A stretch of 22,190 nt of DNA. Origin: an uncultured Anaerolineaceae bacterium. GTDB taxonomy: Bacteria; Chloroflexota; Anaerolineae; Promineifilales; Promineifilaceae. Every line of letters starts with the position of its first letter. Positions within the stretch are counted from its first letter, which is position 1. Location of the stretch: contig CALBTC010000364.1 in assembly GCA_937967805.1 (NCBI GenBank), forward strand, positions 1-22,190, written 5' to 3'. Shown here piece after piece: positions 10,983 through 17,878 of the stretch. The notes under the pieces are model-generated. The model saw only the letters and a list, made by a program, of their open reading frames with translations. It was not told the DNA's origin and did no database searches. The position numbers and the translations under genes are program-made.

Positions 10983-11025
10983 TTCACGACAGTTCCTGCT
11001 ATAATTTATGCAGTTCCGTCACGAA
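10983..11025 (+). promoter_or_regulatory. Promoter of the lipoprotein gene
   Basis: Extended -10 box TGCTATAAT (TATAAT at 11000-11005), bracketed by TTCACGAC (10983-10990) and GTCACGAA (11018-11025). CCTGCTATAAT is identical to the module at 8469-8510, and the arm spacing differs by one base. The transcript would start about 70 bases before ATG 11083, leaving a short leader with the GGGAGGA ribosome-binding site. Confidence 0.65.
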
Positions 11026-11082
11026 TCACCATAACTTCATTGCAGCCAAGTTGTTCTGTTCGATTTCCTGGGAGGATGAATC

Positions 11083-12561
11083 ATGATTTCTTCAAAGCTT
11101 ACAGCTACATTTATTTTAGTTTGCCTTCTATCAATGGCCTGTAGTGGAGAGACTTCACAGAGTGCGGATGAAGGAGCATCTGCTACGATTGATGCCCAAA
11201 ACACCCGTATTGCAGAACTTAGTGACGGAAGTCCTGATAATGATATTACTGAAACTGTTGCTGTAGCAACAACACTTTCCCCCTCTGCGTCTGCTACTCC
11301 AACTCCTGAACCGATTACCCGTGTAGTTTGGCGAGAAGAAGGTTTTTCAGGAGTTTATCCCATCGCTGAAATTGGTATGGTGGTTGCTTACAGGGCGGAT
11401 ACCGATGCTGTGCTGGCATACAGCTTAGAAACAGGTGATATCGTCTGGTCAATCGAGGGAAAAGGACGTCTCATGGGAGCTGATAGTGACTATGTTTATA
11501 CACTTCCTTTTGATCAACGCATTGACGCATATAGCTTCAATACAGGCGAATTGCAGTGGTTTTCAACACTGCCTGAGTCCGTCAGCCTTCCGGTTCAACA
11601 AGATGGCTTAACGGAGGTTTACTCGAATGAAAACTTAATACTATTTCCTGCGAGAAGCAATAGATTTCTGGCTGTATCAAAAGCAGATGGGCAGGTAAAT
11701 TACTTGAATGGTAGACAGGCAGAAGTTATGGAGAATGTTATTGTTGTCGAAGGGGGGCGAGGTTATCAGGAATCAGAAGGCCCCATATGGGATATTGGGG
11801 AGCACAATAAATTACCAAATTGTAACGGTACTATCTTCATAAATTCTGATGCAGACGTTGGAACTATACAAGCTGTAGAGGTAGAAACCGGCAATGTGCT
11901 ATGGACATCTCAGGTGCCGGGGGATATTCTTGAGGCATCTTGTTCTGACTCCGCAATAGCTGACTCCGTAGTGTATTTGTCAACCTTGAATTTTGAGAAC
12001 GCCATATACTATTTTGTCGCAATTAATGGTCAAACTGGAGAAGTTTTCTACACCAGCGAAAATGTAAATCATGCCGGTTCCAAAACCACTCCACTTAGGG
12101 GTCAAACAAATGAAACATTTGCGGGAGAGGCTACTGGTTTGAGCATTTTCACACAAATTGGATTTGGGCTTACAGAAGCCAGAAATGTCTTGGATAATAG
12201 TATCGTGTGGGAGCGTTCCGATTATAGTTTGTTTTCCGTCATTGGAGGCTTCGAGAATATCATTGTAGGTGTTCAAACTGATCTTAGCCTCACTGGTATT
12301 GATTCCGAATCTGGTGACATTCTTTGGGAATTTAGTTACGATGACGAGGATACACTTTTGTCAGAGCTAAAACTGGTGGATGATGTGCTAGTTTCAATTC
12401 GTGTAGATAATAATTTTACGCGCAGAGAATCCAGCATCATGGATGCGAGAACTGAAAATTTGTACTTTTCATATTCTGGGGGGAGCCGAATTGAGACCTT
12501 TGGAGAAATGGGTATTGTCACATGGGATCGTTCAACAATCTCGGTGGTCAGTACGCCATAA
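11083..12561 (+). CDS. PQQ-like beta-propeller lipoprotein
   Basis: A 492-residue exported protein. The N-terminal signal (ILVCLLSMAC) ends in a probable lipobox with Cys 21, although Ser at -3 is atypical. A Thr/Pro-rich linker follows (SPSASATPTPEP, about 68-79). The rest is a beta-propeller made of PQQ-type blades, each with an Ala/Ile-x-Ser/Asp-x-x-Thr/Ser-Gly-x-x-x-Trp core: YSLETGDIVWS, YSFNTGELQWF, VEVETGNVLWT, AINGQTGEVFYT and IDSESGDILWEF. Such propellers bind or scaffold proteins or ligands at the cell surface; no catalytic residues of quinoprotein dehydrogenases are evident. GGGAGGATGAATC precedes the start. The gene is AT-rich and faces the terminase gene convergently, with 19 bases between the stops. 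A structural or sensory role is likely; the partner is unknown. Confidence 0.85.
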   Translation: MISSKLTATFILVCLLSMACSGETSQSADEGASATIDAQNTRIAELSDGSPDNDITETVAVATTLSPSASATPTPEPITRVVWREEGFSGVYPIAEIGMVVAYRADTDAVLAYSLETGDIVWSIEGKGRLMGADSDYVYTLPFDQRIDAYSFNTGELQWFSTLPESVSLPVQQDGLTEVYSNENLILFPARSNRFLAVSKADGQVNYLNGRQAEVMENVIVVEGGRGYQESEGPIWDIGEHNKLPNCNGTIFINSDADVGTIQAVEVETGNVLWTSQVPGDILEASCSDSAIADSVVYLSTLNFENAIYYFVAINGQTGEVFYTSENVNHAGSKTTPLRGQTNETFAGEATGLSIFTQIGFGLTEARNVLDNSIVWERSDYSLFSVIGGFENIIVGVQTDLSLTGIDSESGDILWEFSYDDEDTLLSELKLVDDVLVSIRVDNNFTRRESSIMDARTENLYFSYSGGSRIETFGEMGIVTWDRSTISVVSTP

Positions 12562-12580
12562 AATACGTTGGAATTGTTGA

Positions 12581-14011
12581 TTAATAACTTACCAATACTC
12601 CGTCTCCACGAACGTCGATGCGTTCCATGATGCCATAGCGTGCCCCATCGTAAGGGTCGTCGCCATTCAACCCTTCAGGGTCAGCGTCCACTTTCAACAC
12701 ATCTTCCACGCGGTTGGGATCATGCTGCAATGCCGGCATCGTTTCAATAAGCCGGGGGCACGTATCCCAAATAAACCAGGTCGGGTCAATGTTGGCTTCC
12801 GGATTGCCCAGCCGTCGCAGCATTTCGGCCGCGCCCGCCACCCGGTCCGTATTGGCAGCCTCTAGAAAGACACCCTGGTCCAGGTATTGATCGGCAATCG
12901 TTTTCCCCTGGCTATCGCCACGCTGAGCAAAAACGTCTGGTCCCGCTACAAACTTCTGGACGCTGTCAATCTCGCGACCCAACCTTCCCGTGATTCGCAC
13001 AATTTCAGCAGCGTGCTGTTGCGGCAGCCAGCGGCTGGCCACGTGCTCCGCCACCGTGTAAATGTTGCGCTCCAGCTGTGTGTGCCAATAAACGGCCGTC
13101 GGATGCTGAAAGCCATAATCCAGGCTCACCCACAGGGGCCAATGTGCCGGGATGATGCCCTCATTGAACGGCCGTATCACGTGCCGCTCATAATCCCAAT
13201 TGGTAAAGAACTGGCCTGCTCCCACATCCCAATCCCCATCACGCCACATTCGGCCCAGCACGCCGGTCAGTGAGAGCAGGTAAACAATGTACTCCTTGTT
13301 GAGAAACTTGTTGTCCCTGTAATTGGCTGGGATGAAACGGGTATCCGTTTCAATGCCCCGACCGGCCTGGGCCAAACGCCACGGCATCACAAACAGCCGC
13401 TTAAACCAGGCGTGGCCAATGCCGCCGGGGTTGGTGGTCAGGTACATGCGCGGCCGCCAGTTCTGCTTGCTGGTGCGCAGGCTGCCGCGCAGCTTGTTAA
13501 ACTTGTCCTCGCTCAGCTGCGTCGCTTCCTCAATGACAATCAGGTCGTACTCAATCCCCAGGTACTTATCAATGTCATCTTCCCGCAGGAAGTTACCCAC
13601 CAAAATCATCGAGCCATTGGGGAACATCAGCAGCCCGGAATATTCCCGGTAGTCGTGGGCCACGTGGGTCAGCGTCTTTCGTCTCAGGTCGTTAAAGCTT
13701 TCCCGAGCCGCCTTCCCCACCTTGCGCAGAAAAAGCACCTTCAAGCCAGCCACCCGCTGGCAGTCATCGACGCCTGCCTGCTCAATGGATGCGTGGCTCT
13801 TGCCTGGTCCCCGTGCGCCCCCCATGGCGATCAGCGTTGGCCCAAGTGAATAATCTGCCAACCGTGCCGCTGCATGAAACATCATCTGCTTCGGCTGCGG
13901 CACATAGCCAGCCTTTAAGAATCGGCCGATTTGCTGCCGGGCCATGCCTGCGCTGTGGGCAGCCTTCAAACATCGGGTCAATTCAGCCTGGGGAACTGAG
14001 TCGTCTAGCAT
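12581..14011 (-). CDS. terL: Phage terminase large subunit
   Basis: A 476-residue packaging motor protein, full length for the family. The ATPase domain has Walker A GGARGPGKS (64-72), Walker B LIVIEE (157-162), and the coupling motif TTNPGG (192-197). The nuclease domain starts at WVSLDYGFQHPTAVYW, with D298 the likely first metal ligand, and an RVAGAAEMLRRLG segment lies further on. It fits the Terminase_3/PBSX-type large subunits, which translocate DNA into proheads and cut concatemers. It lies 12 bases after the small-subunit gene with no clear Shine-Dalgarno, so translation may be coupled. Two ACGGCCGT palindromes lie inside it. No portal or head gene follows; the next gene is a convergent cellular lipoprotein, which suggests a truncated prophage. 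Confidence 0.92.
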   Translation of the reverse strand: MLDDSVPQAELTRCLKAAHSAGMARQQIGRFLKAGYVPQPKQMMFHAAARLADYSLGPTLIAMGGARGPGKSHASIEQAGVDDCQRVAGLKVLFLRKVGKAARESFNDLRRKTLTHVAHDYREYSGLLMFPNGSMILVGNFLREDDIDKYLGIEYDLIVIEEATQLSEDKFNKLRGSLRTSKQNWRPRMYLTTNPGGIGHAWFKRLFVMPWRLAQAGRGIETDTRFIPANYRDNKFLNKEYIVYLLSLTGVLGRMWRDGDWDVGAGQFFTNWDYERHVIRPFNEGIIPAHWPLWVSLDYGFQHPTAVYWHTQLERNIYTVAEHVASRWLPQQHAAEIVRITGRLGREIDSVQKFVAGPDVFAQRGDSQGKTIADQYLDQGVFLEAANTDRVAGAAEMLRRLGNPEANIDPTWFIWDTCPRLIETMPALQHDPNRVEDVLKVDADPEGLNGDDPYDGARYGIMERIDVRGDGVLVSY

Positions 14012-14023
14012 CGGAACGGCCGT

Positions 14024-14584
14024 TTACTTGTCCTCATCGCCAAAGATGGTCGTGAGTGCCGCTTCCAGGCCGGGCAGTTCAATCTGGTCCTGCTTAACGG
14101 CCGTCTTCTTACTGGCCCGGTCCAGGATACTGTTAGCTACCAGTCGCAGCACCTTCGCGCTCTTGGTTTTGGTGAGCAAACCAATGAGAATCTGCGCCGC
14201 TTCCGGGGCAGCCTCTTGCAGCATGAGCATCGCTTCATCGACGGCCGTGGCTGCCGCATTGGTTCGCTCCGTCTGGATGGTTTCCAGAACGGCCGTTAGC
14301 GTGGCCTTCACCTGCGGCTCGTGCTGCCAATGGTCCAGCCAGGTAGACCGGGCACAGTGGCCGGTCCCTCGCCCCCACGTCATTTTGGTGTTCAGCACCT
14401 GGCTCACGGCAAAATCAAAAACTGTATTGCGCTTCTTGATGTGGTTGTGGCCGGTGATGGTAGCCAGGTGCGGCCGGGCCGCGTCCAGCCAGGTGGGTGG
14501 CGGCGTTGGGTCCGGAGTAAGAACGGCCGTTTCCTCAAGCAGGTCTTCGTTGATGCTCGCTTCGATGGTGCTTTTTTTGCTCAT
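14024..14584 (-). CDS. terS: Phage terminase small subunit
   Basis: A 186-residue protein. The region 80-105 (TGHCARSTWLDHWQHEP) resembles the helix-turn-helix of phage terminase small subunits, and the C-terminal TKTKSAKVLRLVANSILDRA segment (139-158) matches the helical part that follows in this family. It would recognise the phage packaging site and recruit the large subunit, whose gene follows after 12 bases. The Pro-rich stretch PDPTPPPTW (25-33) is a linker. No Shine-Dalgarno precedes ATG 14584; instead a 103-base element bounded by a 10-bp inverted repeat lies directly upstream. The gene contains four ACGGCCGT palindromes in about 560 bases, the densest cluster in the window. Confidence 0.75.
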   Translation of the reverse strand: MSKKSTIEASINEDLLEETAVLTPDPTPPPTWLDAARPHLATITGHNHIKKRNTVFDFAVSQVLNTKMTWGRGTGHCARSTWLDHWQHEPQVKATLTAVLETIQTERTNAAATAVDEAMLMLQEAAPEAAQILIGLLTKTKSAKVLRLVANSILDRASKKTAVKQDQIELPGLEAALTTIFGDEDK

Positions 14585-14590
14585 TTTTTG

Positions 14591-14693
14591 TCCGAATCAC
14601 GCCGAAAGGCGCGGGCGGCTGTGCCAATAGTCCTAGAAAGTTGAAGCGCACTTTTGAGAAAGTGAGCAACTCATTATTTAATTGTGATTCGGA
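14591..14693 (-). promoter_or_regulatory. Inverted-repeat-bounded leader element before terS
   Basis: TCCGAATCAC (14591-14600) and GTGATTCGGA (14684-14693) form a perfect 10-bp inverted repeat enclosing a hairpin CACTTT-TGAG-AAAGTG (14649-14664) and a small GCC-GAAA-GGC hairpin (14601-14610). It ends seven bases before the terS start. It may be a structured mRNA leader or a packaging (cos/pac) site, which usually lies near terS. Only one copy is present, so pairing cannot be tested by comparison. Confidence 0.5.
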
Positions 14694-14741
14694 TATCGAG
14701 GAATTTAATAGGGTGAAAGGGCTAAATAACGGATGGGTTCA

Positions 14742-14787
14742 GTTCGTGACGGCCAGGCGCACCAGGTGGCCAACGGCCGTCACGAAC
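14742..14787. repeat. TTCGTGACGGCC inverted-repeat hairpin 1
   Basis: GTTCGTGACGGCC (14742-14754) and GGCCGTCACGAAC (14775-14787) form a perfect 13-bp stem with a 20-base loop, just downstream of the stop of the minus-strand gene at 14795. No T-run follows, so it is not a classical intrinsic terminator. The right arm includes ACGGCCGT. Confidence 0.75.
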
Positions 14788-14794
14788 CAATAGG

Positions 14795-15109
14795 TTAAAC
14801 GGGAAAGATAGCTACCTGGGTGCCTACGTTTTCTCGGTTGAGGTAGGCACGGCCGTCGGTGTTGAACAGCCAGATAGCGAACTCGGTGGCCATCGTTATC
14901 CACTGCTCCCAATCGGGCGGGAACCGGCCATCGTATGGCTCATAATGAGATTTGTAGCCCGTTTCGCTGACCGGTCCATAAAACTCAAAATGGGCCATTG
15001 TCCAATACGCCTGTAGATCATAGTGAACTTCAATTTCGTGCCCCTCGATGGTGAGCGTGAAAGTGCCAAGTTTGTTGTGGCCATAGATAGGGTCTTCGAC
15101 TGTTAACAT
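14795..15109 (-). CDS. Hypothetical protein, 104 residues
   Basis: A small acidic, aromatic-rich protein with no family I recognise. It reads like alternating beta-strands (GTFTLTIEGHEIEVHYDLQAY) and a helix (WEQWITMATEFAIWLF). No signal peptide or metal motif is seen. Its ATG overlaps the stop of the upstream 187-residue gene by one base (TGATG), so the two are translationally coupled. It belongs to the phage-like minus-strand cluster and precedes the terminase genes after a hairpin and a structured leader. Confidence 0.6.
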   Translation of the reverse strand: MLTVEDPIYGHNKLGTFTLTIEGHEIEVHYDLQAYWTMAHFEFYGPVSETGYKSHYEPYDGRFPPDWEQWITMATEFAIWLFNTDGRAYLNRENVGTQVAIFPV

Positions 15110-15672
15110 CAGTAACCTCGCTTTATTTGGTGCTTGCGCTTCAGCTCCTCAATCAGTTCCAGCGTGCGGCCGGGGTAGCTTTCGCGTGGTGTATACCCAA
15201 CCTCGTCAAGCATGTTGGGGAAGATCGTTTGGAAAACATGCCAGTAAGCGGCTGAGCCGTCCTGGTTCAATGGTGCGGTAAGACTGGTGGCGCAAAAGAG
15301 ACAGGCAAGTTCGGCGTAGGTTGCCGGTTGGATTGGTTCGCCTTCGGCCACGCGGTCCAGGATTTCCCGGCAGTGGGCGCGGTAAAGCGTCTCCGTTTTG
15401 GGTGAAAGCAACTCGCTGGGCATCAGGTGTTTGAAGGATTGCCAGATGAGATCGGCCTGGGCCGGATGGCGTTTTTGCGCCCTGGCAATCTCCTGCTCAG
15501 CAATCTCCATGTCGCTGAAGCAGGTGCTGATCACCTCGCCCAACGCTTTGGGCATGTGGCCAAGCAGCTGGGTCCGGCTGATTTTGCTGCCCGTTTCTTT
15601 GACGTCTTCTTCCGTCAAGAGACGATGGAAGAGGGCCAGGGGTAACTGGTCTGCCTGTGTTGCAGTGTGCAT
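15109..15672 (-). CDS. Hypothetical protein, 187 residues
   Basis: A mostly helical protein of unknown family. No catalytic motif is evident; two cysteines in an LACLFC segment (near 125-130) are the only unusual feature. The start ATG 15672 is preceded by the shared leader AGGAGAAATCACACA, in which the Shine-Dalgarno is followed by the conserved AAATCAC. Its stop overlaps the start of the 104-residue gene. A TTCGTGACGG-type hairpin lies just upstream. Its position between replication-type genes and the terminase suggests a phage regulatory or accessory role, but nothing in the protein proves it. Confidence 0.6.
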   Translation of the reverse strand: MHTATQADQLPLALFHRLLTEEDVKETGSKISRTQLLGHMPKALGEVISTCFSDMEIAEQEIARAQKRHPAQADLIWQSFKHLMPSELLSPKTETLYRAHCREILDRVAEGEPIQPATYAELACLFCATSLTAPLNQDGSAAYWHVFQTIFPNMLDEVGYTPRESYPGRTLELIEELKRKHQIKRGY

Positions 15673-15691
15673 TGTGTGATTTCTCCTTGGG

Positions 15692-15738
15692 TGGATTCGT
15701 GACGGGCGCGGCCGGCACGTGGGCCGCGCCCGTCATGA
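15692..15738. repeat. TTCGTGACGGGC inverted-repeat hairpin 2
   Basis: GACGGGCGCGGCC (15701-15713) pairs perfectly with GGCCGCGCCCGTC (15722-15734), and the outer TTCGT/ATGAT bases extend the stem with a wobble. It fills almost the whole gap between the stop at 15744 and the shared leader at 15673-15688. Confidence 0.75.
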
Positions 15739-15743
15739 TTGGG

Positions 15744-16418
15744 TTAATGGTTGTTGGGGATTCGGGTCTTGTCCTCGTAGTAGATTTTCCACTCACGATT
15801 AAGCGCCGTGATCTCCTGCCGGTAGGCAGAAAGGGAACACTCACCAATGACCAGCAGCGTCCAGGGGTCTTCGCCCTGATCCACATCTTTCTTGGGGGCC
15901 GGCAGGTAGCCGGTGTAGCCGGTCATGTTGAAGGTGATATTGCCCCACGCCTCGCCGTAAAACAGCACGTCGTAATCATCTTTTCTTTGCAGAATGGCTT
16001 TCTTCTCGCTCTTGCGCAGCGTGATCGCCTTTTTGCCTTGGGCAGCCAGCGCCACGCGCCTGCCTTCTTCGGCCGCTTTCTGCTCGGCTTTCTCTCGGAC
16101 CATCCTGGCCAGAATCCCTTCGGTTTCCGGCGTGAAGGTGATGGCCTCCATCGGGTCCTCGTCGGTGTCGATGCTGGTGGCCACGTCGCCGAAATGCGCG
16201 GCATAAGCAAAGTCGTCGGGCTTGGGCTGTCGGGTAGCGTACTCTCCGGCGCAATGGCGGCAGAGCGTGCCGATAAGCCAGCCGTCGTCCGGTTCCCAAA
16301 AGCGGATAGGACCATAGGTGGGTTCGTCCAGCTGGGTTTGCGGCTGGTAGCCACAAATGCGGCAGTAGTTGTAAGAGACGCCAACTTTGGTCAGGTCTAA
16401 TTTCTTGATGGTTTGCAT
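15744..16418 (-). CDS. CxxC zinc-finger-like protein, 224 residues
   Basis: The N-terminal 60 residues carry two CxxC pairs, C19-C22 (YCRICGY) and C53-C56 (LCRHCAG), as in a zinc ribbon. The middle (about 105-145) is a Lys/Glu-rich helical stretch, and the C-terminal third is more globular and aromatic. No known family is recognised. Start ATG 16418 is preceded by AGGAGAAATCAC and followed by CAAACC, as in other genes of the cluster. A hairpin (16437-16480) and copy 1 of the structured RNA (16481-16615) lie directly upstream, so its expression may depend on them. A nucleic-acid-binding accessory role is only a guess. Confidence 0.6.
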   Translation of the reverse strand: MQTIKKLDLTKVGVSYNYCRICGYQPQTQLDEPTYGPIRFWEPDDGWLIGTLCRHCAGEYATRQPKPDDFAYAAHFGDVATSIDTDEDPMEAITFTPETEGILARMVREKAEQKAAEEGRRVALAAQGKKAITLRKSEKKAILQRKDDYDVLFYGEAWGNITFNMTGYTGYLPAPKKDVDQGEDPWTLLVIGECSLSAYRQEITALNREWKIYYEDKTRIPNNH

Positions 16419-16436
16419 GTGATTTCTCCTAACGAA

Positions 16437-16480
16437 TTCGTGACGGCCGCAGCTGCCGGCGGCGGCCTGGCCGTCATGAA
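16437..16480. repeat. TTCGTGACGGCC inverted-repeat hairpin 3
   Basis: TTCGTGACGGCC (16437-16448) pairs with GGCCGTCATGAA (16469-16480) with one wobble position. It lies between the terminator of the structured RNA and the AGGAGAAATCAC leader of the 224-residue gene. Confidence 0.75.
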
Positions 16481-16508
16481 AAGAAAAAGCCCGACCTCTC
16501 GGCCGGGC
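16481..16508 (-). terminator. Intrinsic terminator of RNA copy 1
   Basis: On the minus strand GCCCGGCC-GAGA-GGTCGGGC forms an 8-bp stem with one G-U pair, followed by TTTTTCTT. It would stop transcription 63 bases before the start of the 224-residue gene unless read through or prevented. Confidence 0.8.
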
Positions 16509-16615
16509 GGTTGATAAAAATATGATTCTGGCTGCCGCTCGCGGCAGGCAATAGGCATCGGGGATTGCTCAGTGGCGGTGAGCCTCCTTTAACGAACACG
16601 GGGAACAGAATCGTA
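16481..16615 (-). ncRNA. Structured RNA, copy 1
   Basis: Minus-strand element of about 95 bases (16521-16615) plus a terminator (16481-16508). Closing helix P1 pairs 16606-16615 with 16521-16530 (one mismatch). Inside are P2 (GTTCG with TGAGC, wobble pairs), P3 (GCAAT with ATTGC) and P4 (CTGCCG-CGAG-CGGCAG). Over the 68 bases 16548-16615 it differs from copy 2 at only five positions, while P4 has changed on both sides yet still pairs. No open frame of note lies within. It is not a riboswitch or RNA family I recognise. Confidence 0.72.
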
Positions 16616-16628
16616 TGTAGACAGTGCC

Positions 16629-17051
16629 TTAATTGAGCAGTTTTTCCACCTCCTTTTGTTGGCCGCTTATCATCTGGGTCTGGCACAGAATATCCAGCCG
16701 CAGAACCATCTGCTGCAGCAGCTCAACAATCTGCTCCCAGCGGGCGCGTTCGGCCGCCTCCGCGGGGTTGTTGCTAACCAGCTTTTTTACGTCCCGGTAC
16801 GGTTTGCCTGACGGACTGTGAACGGTTGAATCTTGCCAATAAGCCAGCAGCTGAACGTGATGAAACCGGCCAAATTCAAGCTCATTGGGATTGATCCCCG
16901 CTTGCAGCAGCAGCTCAAAATGTTGTTCAGGAATGACCAACAAGGGAAGCTCCAGGATACCGCCGTAAAGATTGACGATGTCGTGGCCGCTGCGGGCACG
17001 ATTGCGCTCAATCCGGTTGATGGGCATTGGGTTTTGGTTTTGGTCAAACAT
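16629..17051 (-). CDS. Hypothetical protein, 140 residues
   Basis: A small protein without a recognised family. Residues 30-70 are hydrophobic and beta-rich (GGILELPLLVIPEQHFELLL) and the C-terminal 40 residues form a probable amphipathic helix (RWEQIVELLQQMVLRLDILC). AAAGGAGAAATCACCT precedes ATG 17051; the Shine-Dalgarno overlaps the stop codon of RadC, so the two are probably co-transcribed and coupled. Structured RNA copy 1 starts just downstream of its stop. Confidence 0.6.
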   Translation of the reverse strand: MFDQNQNPMPINRIERNRARSGHDIVNLYGGILELPLLVIPEQHFELLLQAGINPNELEFGRFHHVQLLAYWQDSTVHSPSGKPYRDVKKLVSNNPAEAAERARWEQIVELLQQMVLRLDILCQTQMISGQQKEVEKLLN

Positions 17052-17065
17052 AGGTGATTTCTCCT

Positions 17066-17797
17066 TTAATCGAAGCCATAACCACGCTCTTTGAGCGAGA
17101 CAAAACGATTGTGGCCGATGATCAAATGGTCTAGGACGTCGATGTTCAACAGGCGTCCGGCCTGGACGATGGTGCGCGTAACGGAAATATCTTCCGGGCT
17201 GGGCGACGGGTCGCCGCTCGGGTGGTTATGAACGACGATGAGCGCCGGTGCCTGGGCGATGGTGGCCGGTCGGAGAATTTCTCCCACCCGAACGACCGAA
17301 CTGTTGACGCTGCCGATGTAAATGGTGGGTGTGCCGATGACGCGGTTGCGCGTGTCCAGCAAAATCACCCGCAGATGTTCTTGTTCAAGATGCTGCATTT
17401 CCGCCATGATGAGGTTTGCGCCGTCGGCCGGGCTGGTGACGCGGGGGCGCTCCGGCCGCGAGATTTGGGCGATGCGGTGGCCCAGGTTGAGGGCGGTAAG
17501 GATACGGGCCGCTGTCATTTGCCCGATCCCCTTAATTTGCGTCAGCGCGTCCAGGGTCAGGCGGGGCAGTTCAGCCTCGCCCATTTCCAGAATGCGGTAA
17601 GCGGTAGATAAGCTGTTTGACCCGCCAATAATCAAGGCGAGCATTTCGGCCGTAGACAAAGCGGCCGGGCCTGCGCTGCGCAGCCGGTTGAGGGGCAGGT
17701 CGGCGACCGGTAACATGGCCTCCCGAATGAGCAGTGGCTGGCCCGAATTCTGACCGGCAAAATCAAAAGCGTGTTGTTCGTATCTATTTGTTTGCAT
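17066..17797 (-). CDS. radC: RadC family JAB/MPN protein
   Basis: A 243-residue RadC-like protein. A helix-hairpin-helix segment (LTQIKGIGQMTAARIL, 85-100) precedes the JAB/MPN domain, which has EQEHLRVILLDTRNRVIG (138-155) and a complete JAMM zinc motif HNHPSGDPSPSPED (190-203: H190, H192, D203). RadC proteins are common on phages, plasmids and genomic islands; their reaction is not settled, though a metallo-hydrolase fold is clear. I choose ATG 17797 because AGGAGAAATCACATC precedes it; the 24 codons before it lie in the upstream hairpin. It sits between the RecT-like gene and a small unknown within the early-gene cluster. Confidence 0.92.
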   Translation of the reverse strand: MQTNRYEQHAFDFAGQNSGQPLLIREAMLPVADLPLNRLRSAGPAALSTAEMLALIIGGSNSLSTAYRILEMGEAELPRLTLDALTQIKGIGQMTAARILTALNLGHRIAQISRPERPRVTSPADGANLIMAEMQHLEQEHLRVILLDTRNRVIGTPTIYIGSVNSSVVRVGEILRPATIAQAPALIVVHNHPSGDPSPSPEDISVTRTIVQAGRLLNIDVLDHLIIGHNRFVSLKERGYGFD

Positions 17798-17818
17798 GAT
17801 GTGATTTCTCCTAGCGAT

Positions 17819-17872
17819 ATCATGACGGCCTGCGCTGAAGCAGCGGCTGCTCCAGGTGCAGGCCGTCACGAA
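17819..17872. repeat. CATGACGGCC inverted-repeat hairpin 4
   Basis: CATGACGGCCTGC (17821-17833) pairs with GCAGGCCGTCACG (17858-17870), 13 bp with one wobble. It lies between the stop at 17879 and the radC leader. The loop has its own complementary GCAGC/GCTGC bases. Confidence 0.72.
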
Positions 17873-17878
17873 AATGGT

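Larger units (their letters stand above)
10454..11082. other. Intergenic region with repeats and an orphan terminator
   Basis: A 629-base region with no gene I trust. It contains a TTCGTGAC/GTCACGAA inverted pair (10644-10686), an ACGGCCGT palindrome (10669-10676), a minus-strand terminator (about 10687-10716), and the lipoprotein promoter (10983-11025). Between 10744 and 10983 there are open frames on both strands; a 71-residue minus-strand one (10768-10983) would end just before the terminator and could be real, but shows no domain or good ribosome-binding site. A small RNA ending at that terminator is equally possible. Confidence 0.45.

Noticed and set aside
10744..11004. Plus-strand 86-codon frame
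   Set aside because: It overlaps the lipoprotein promoter, has no ribosome-binding site and no recognisable protein character.
14591..14693. tRNA-like element before terS
   Set aside because: The closing helix is 10 bp, and there is no T-loop TTCRA motif, anticodon stem-loop of the right size, or CCA context.
16521..16615. GCCACTG in the structured RNA, resembling a cobalamin riboswitch motif
   Set aside because: Only copy 1 has it (copy 2 reads GCCACCG), the element is only about 95 bases, and the other conserved cobalamin blocks are missing.
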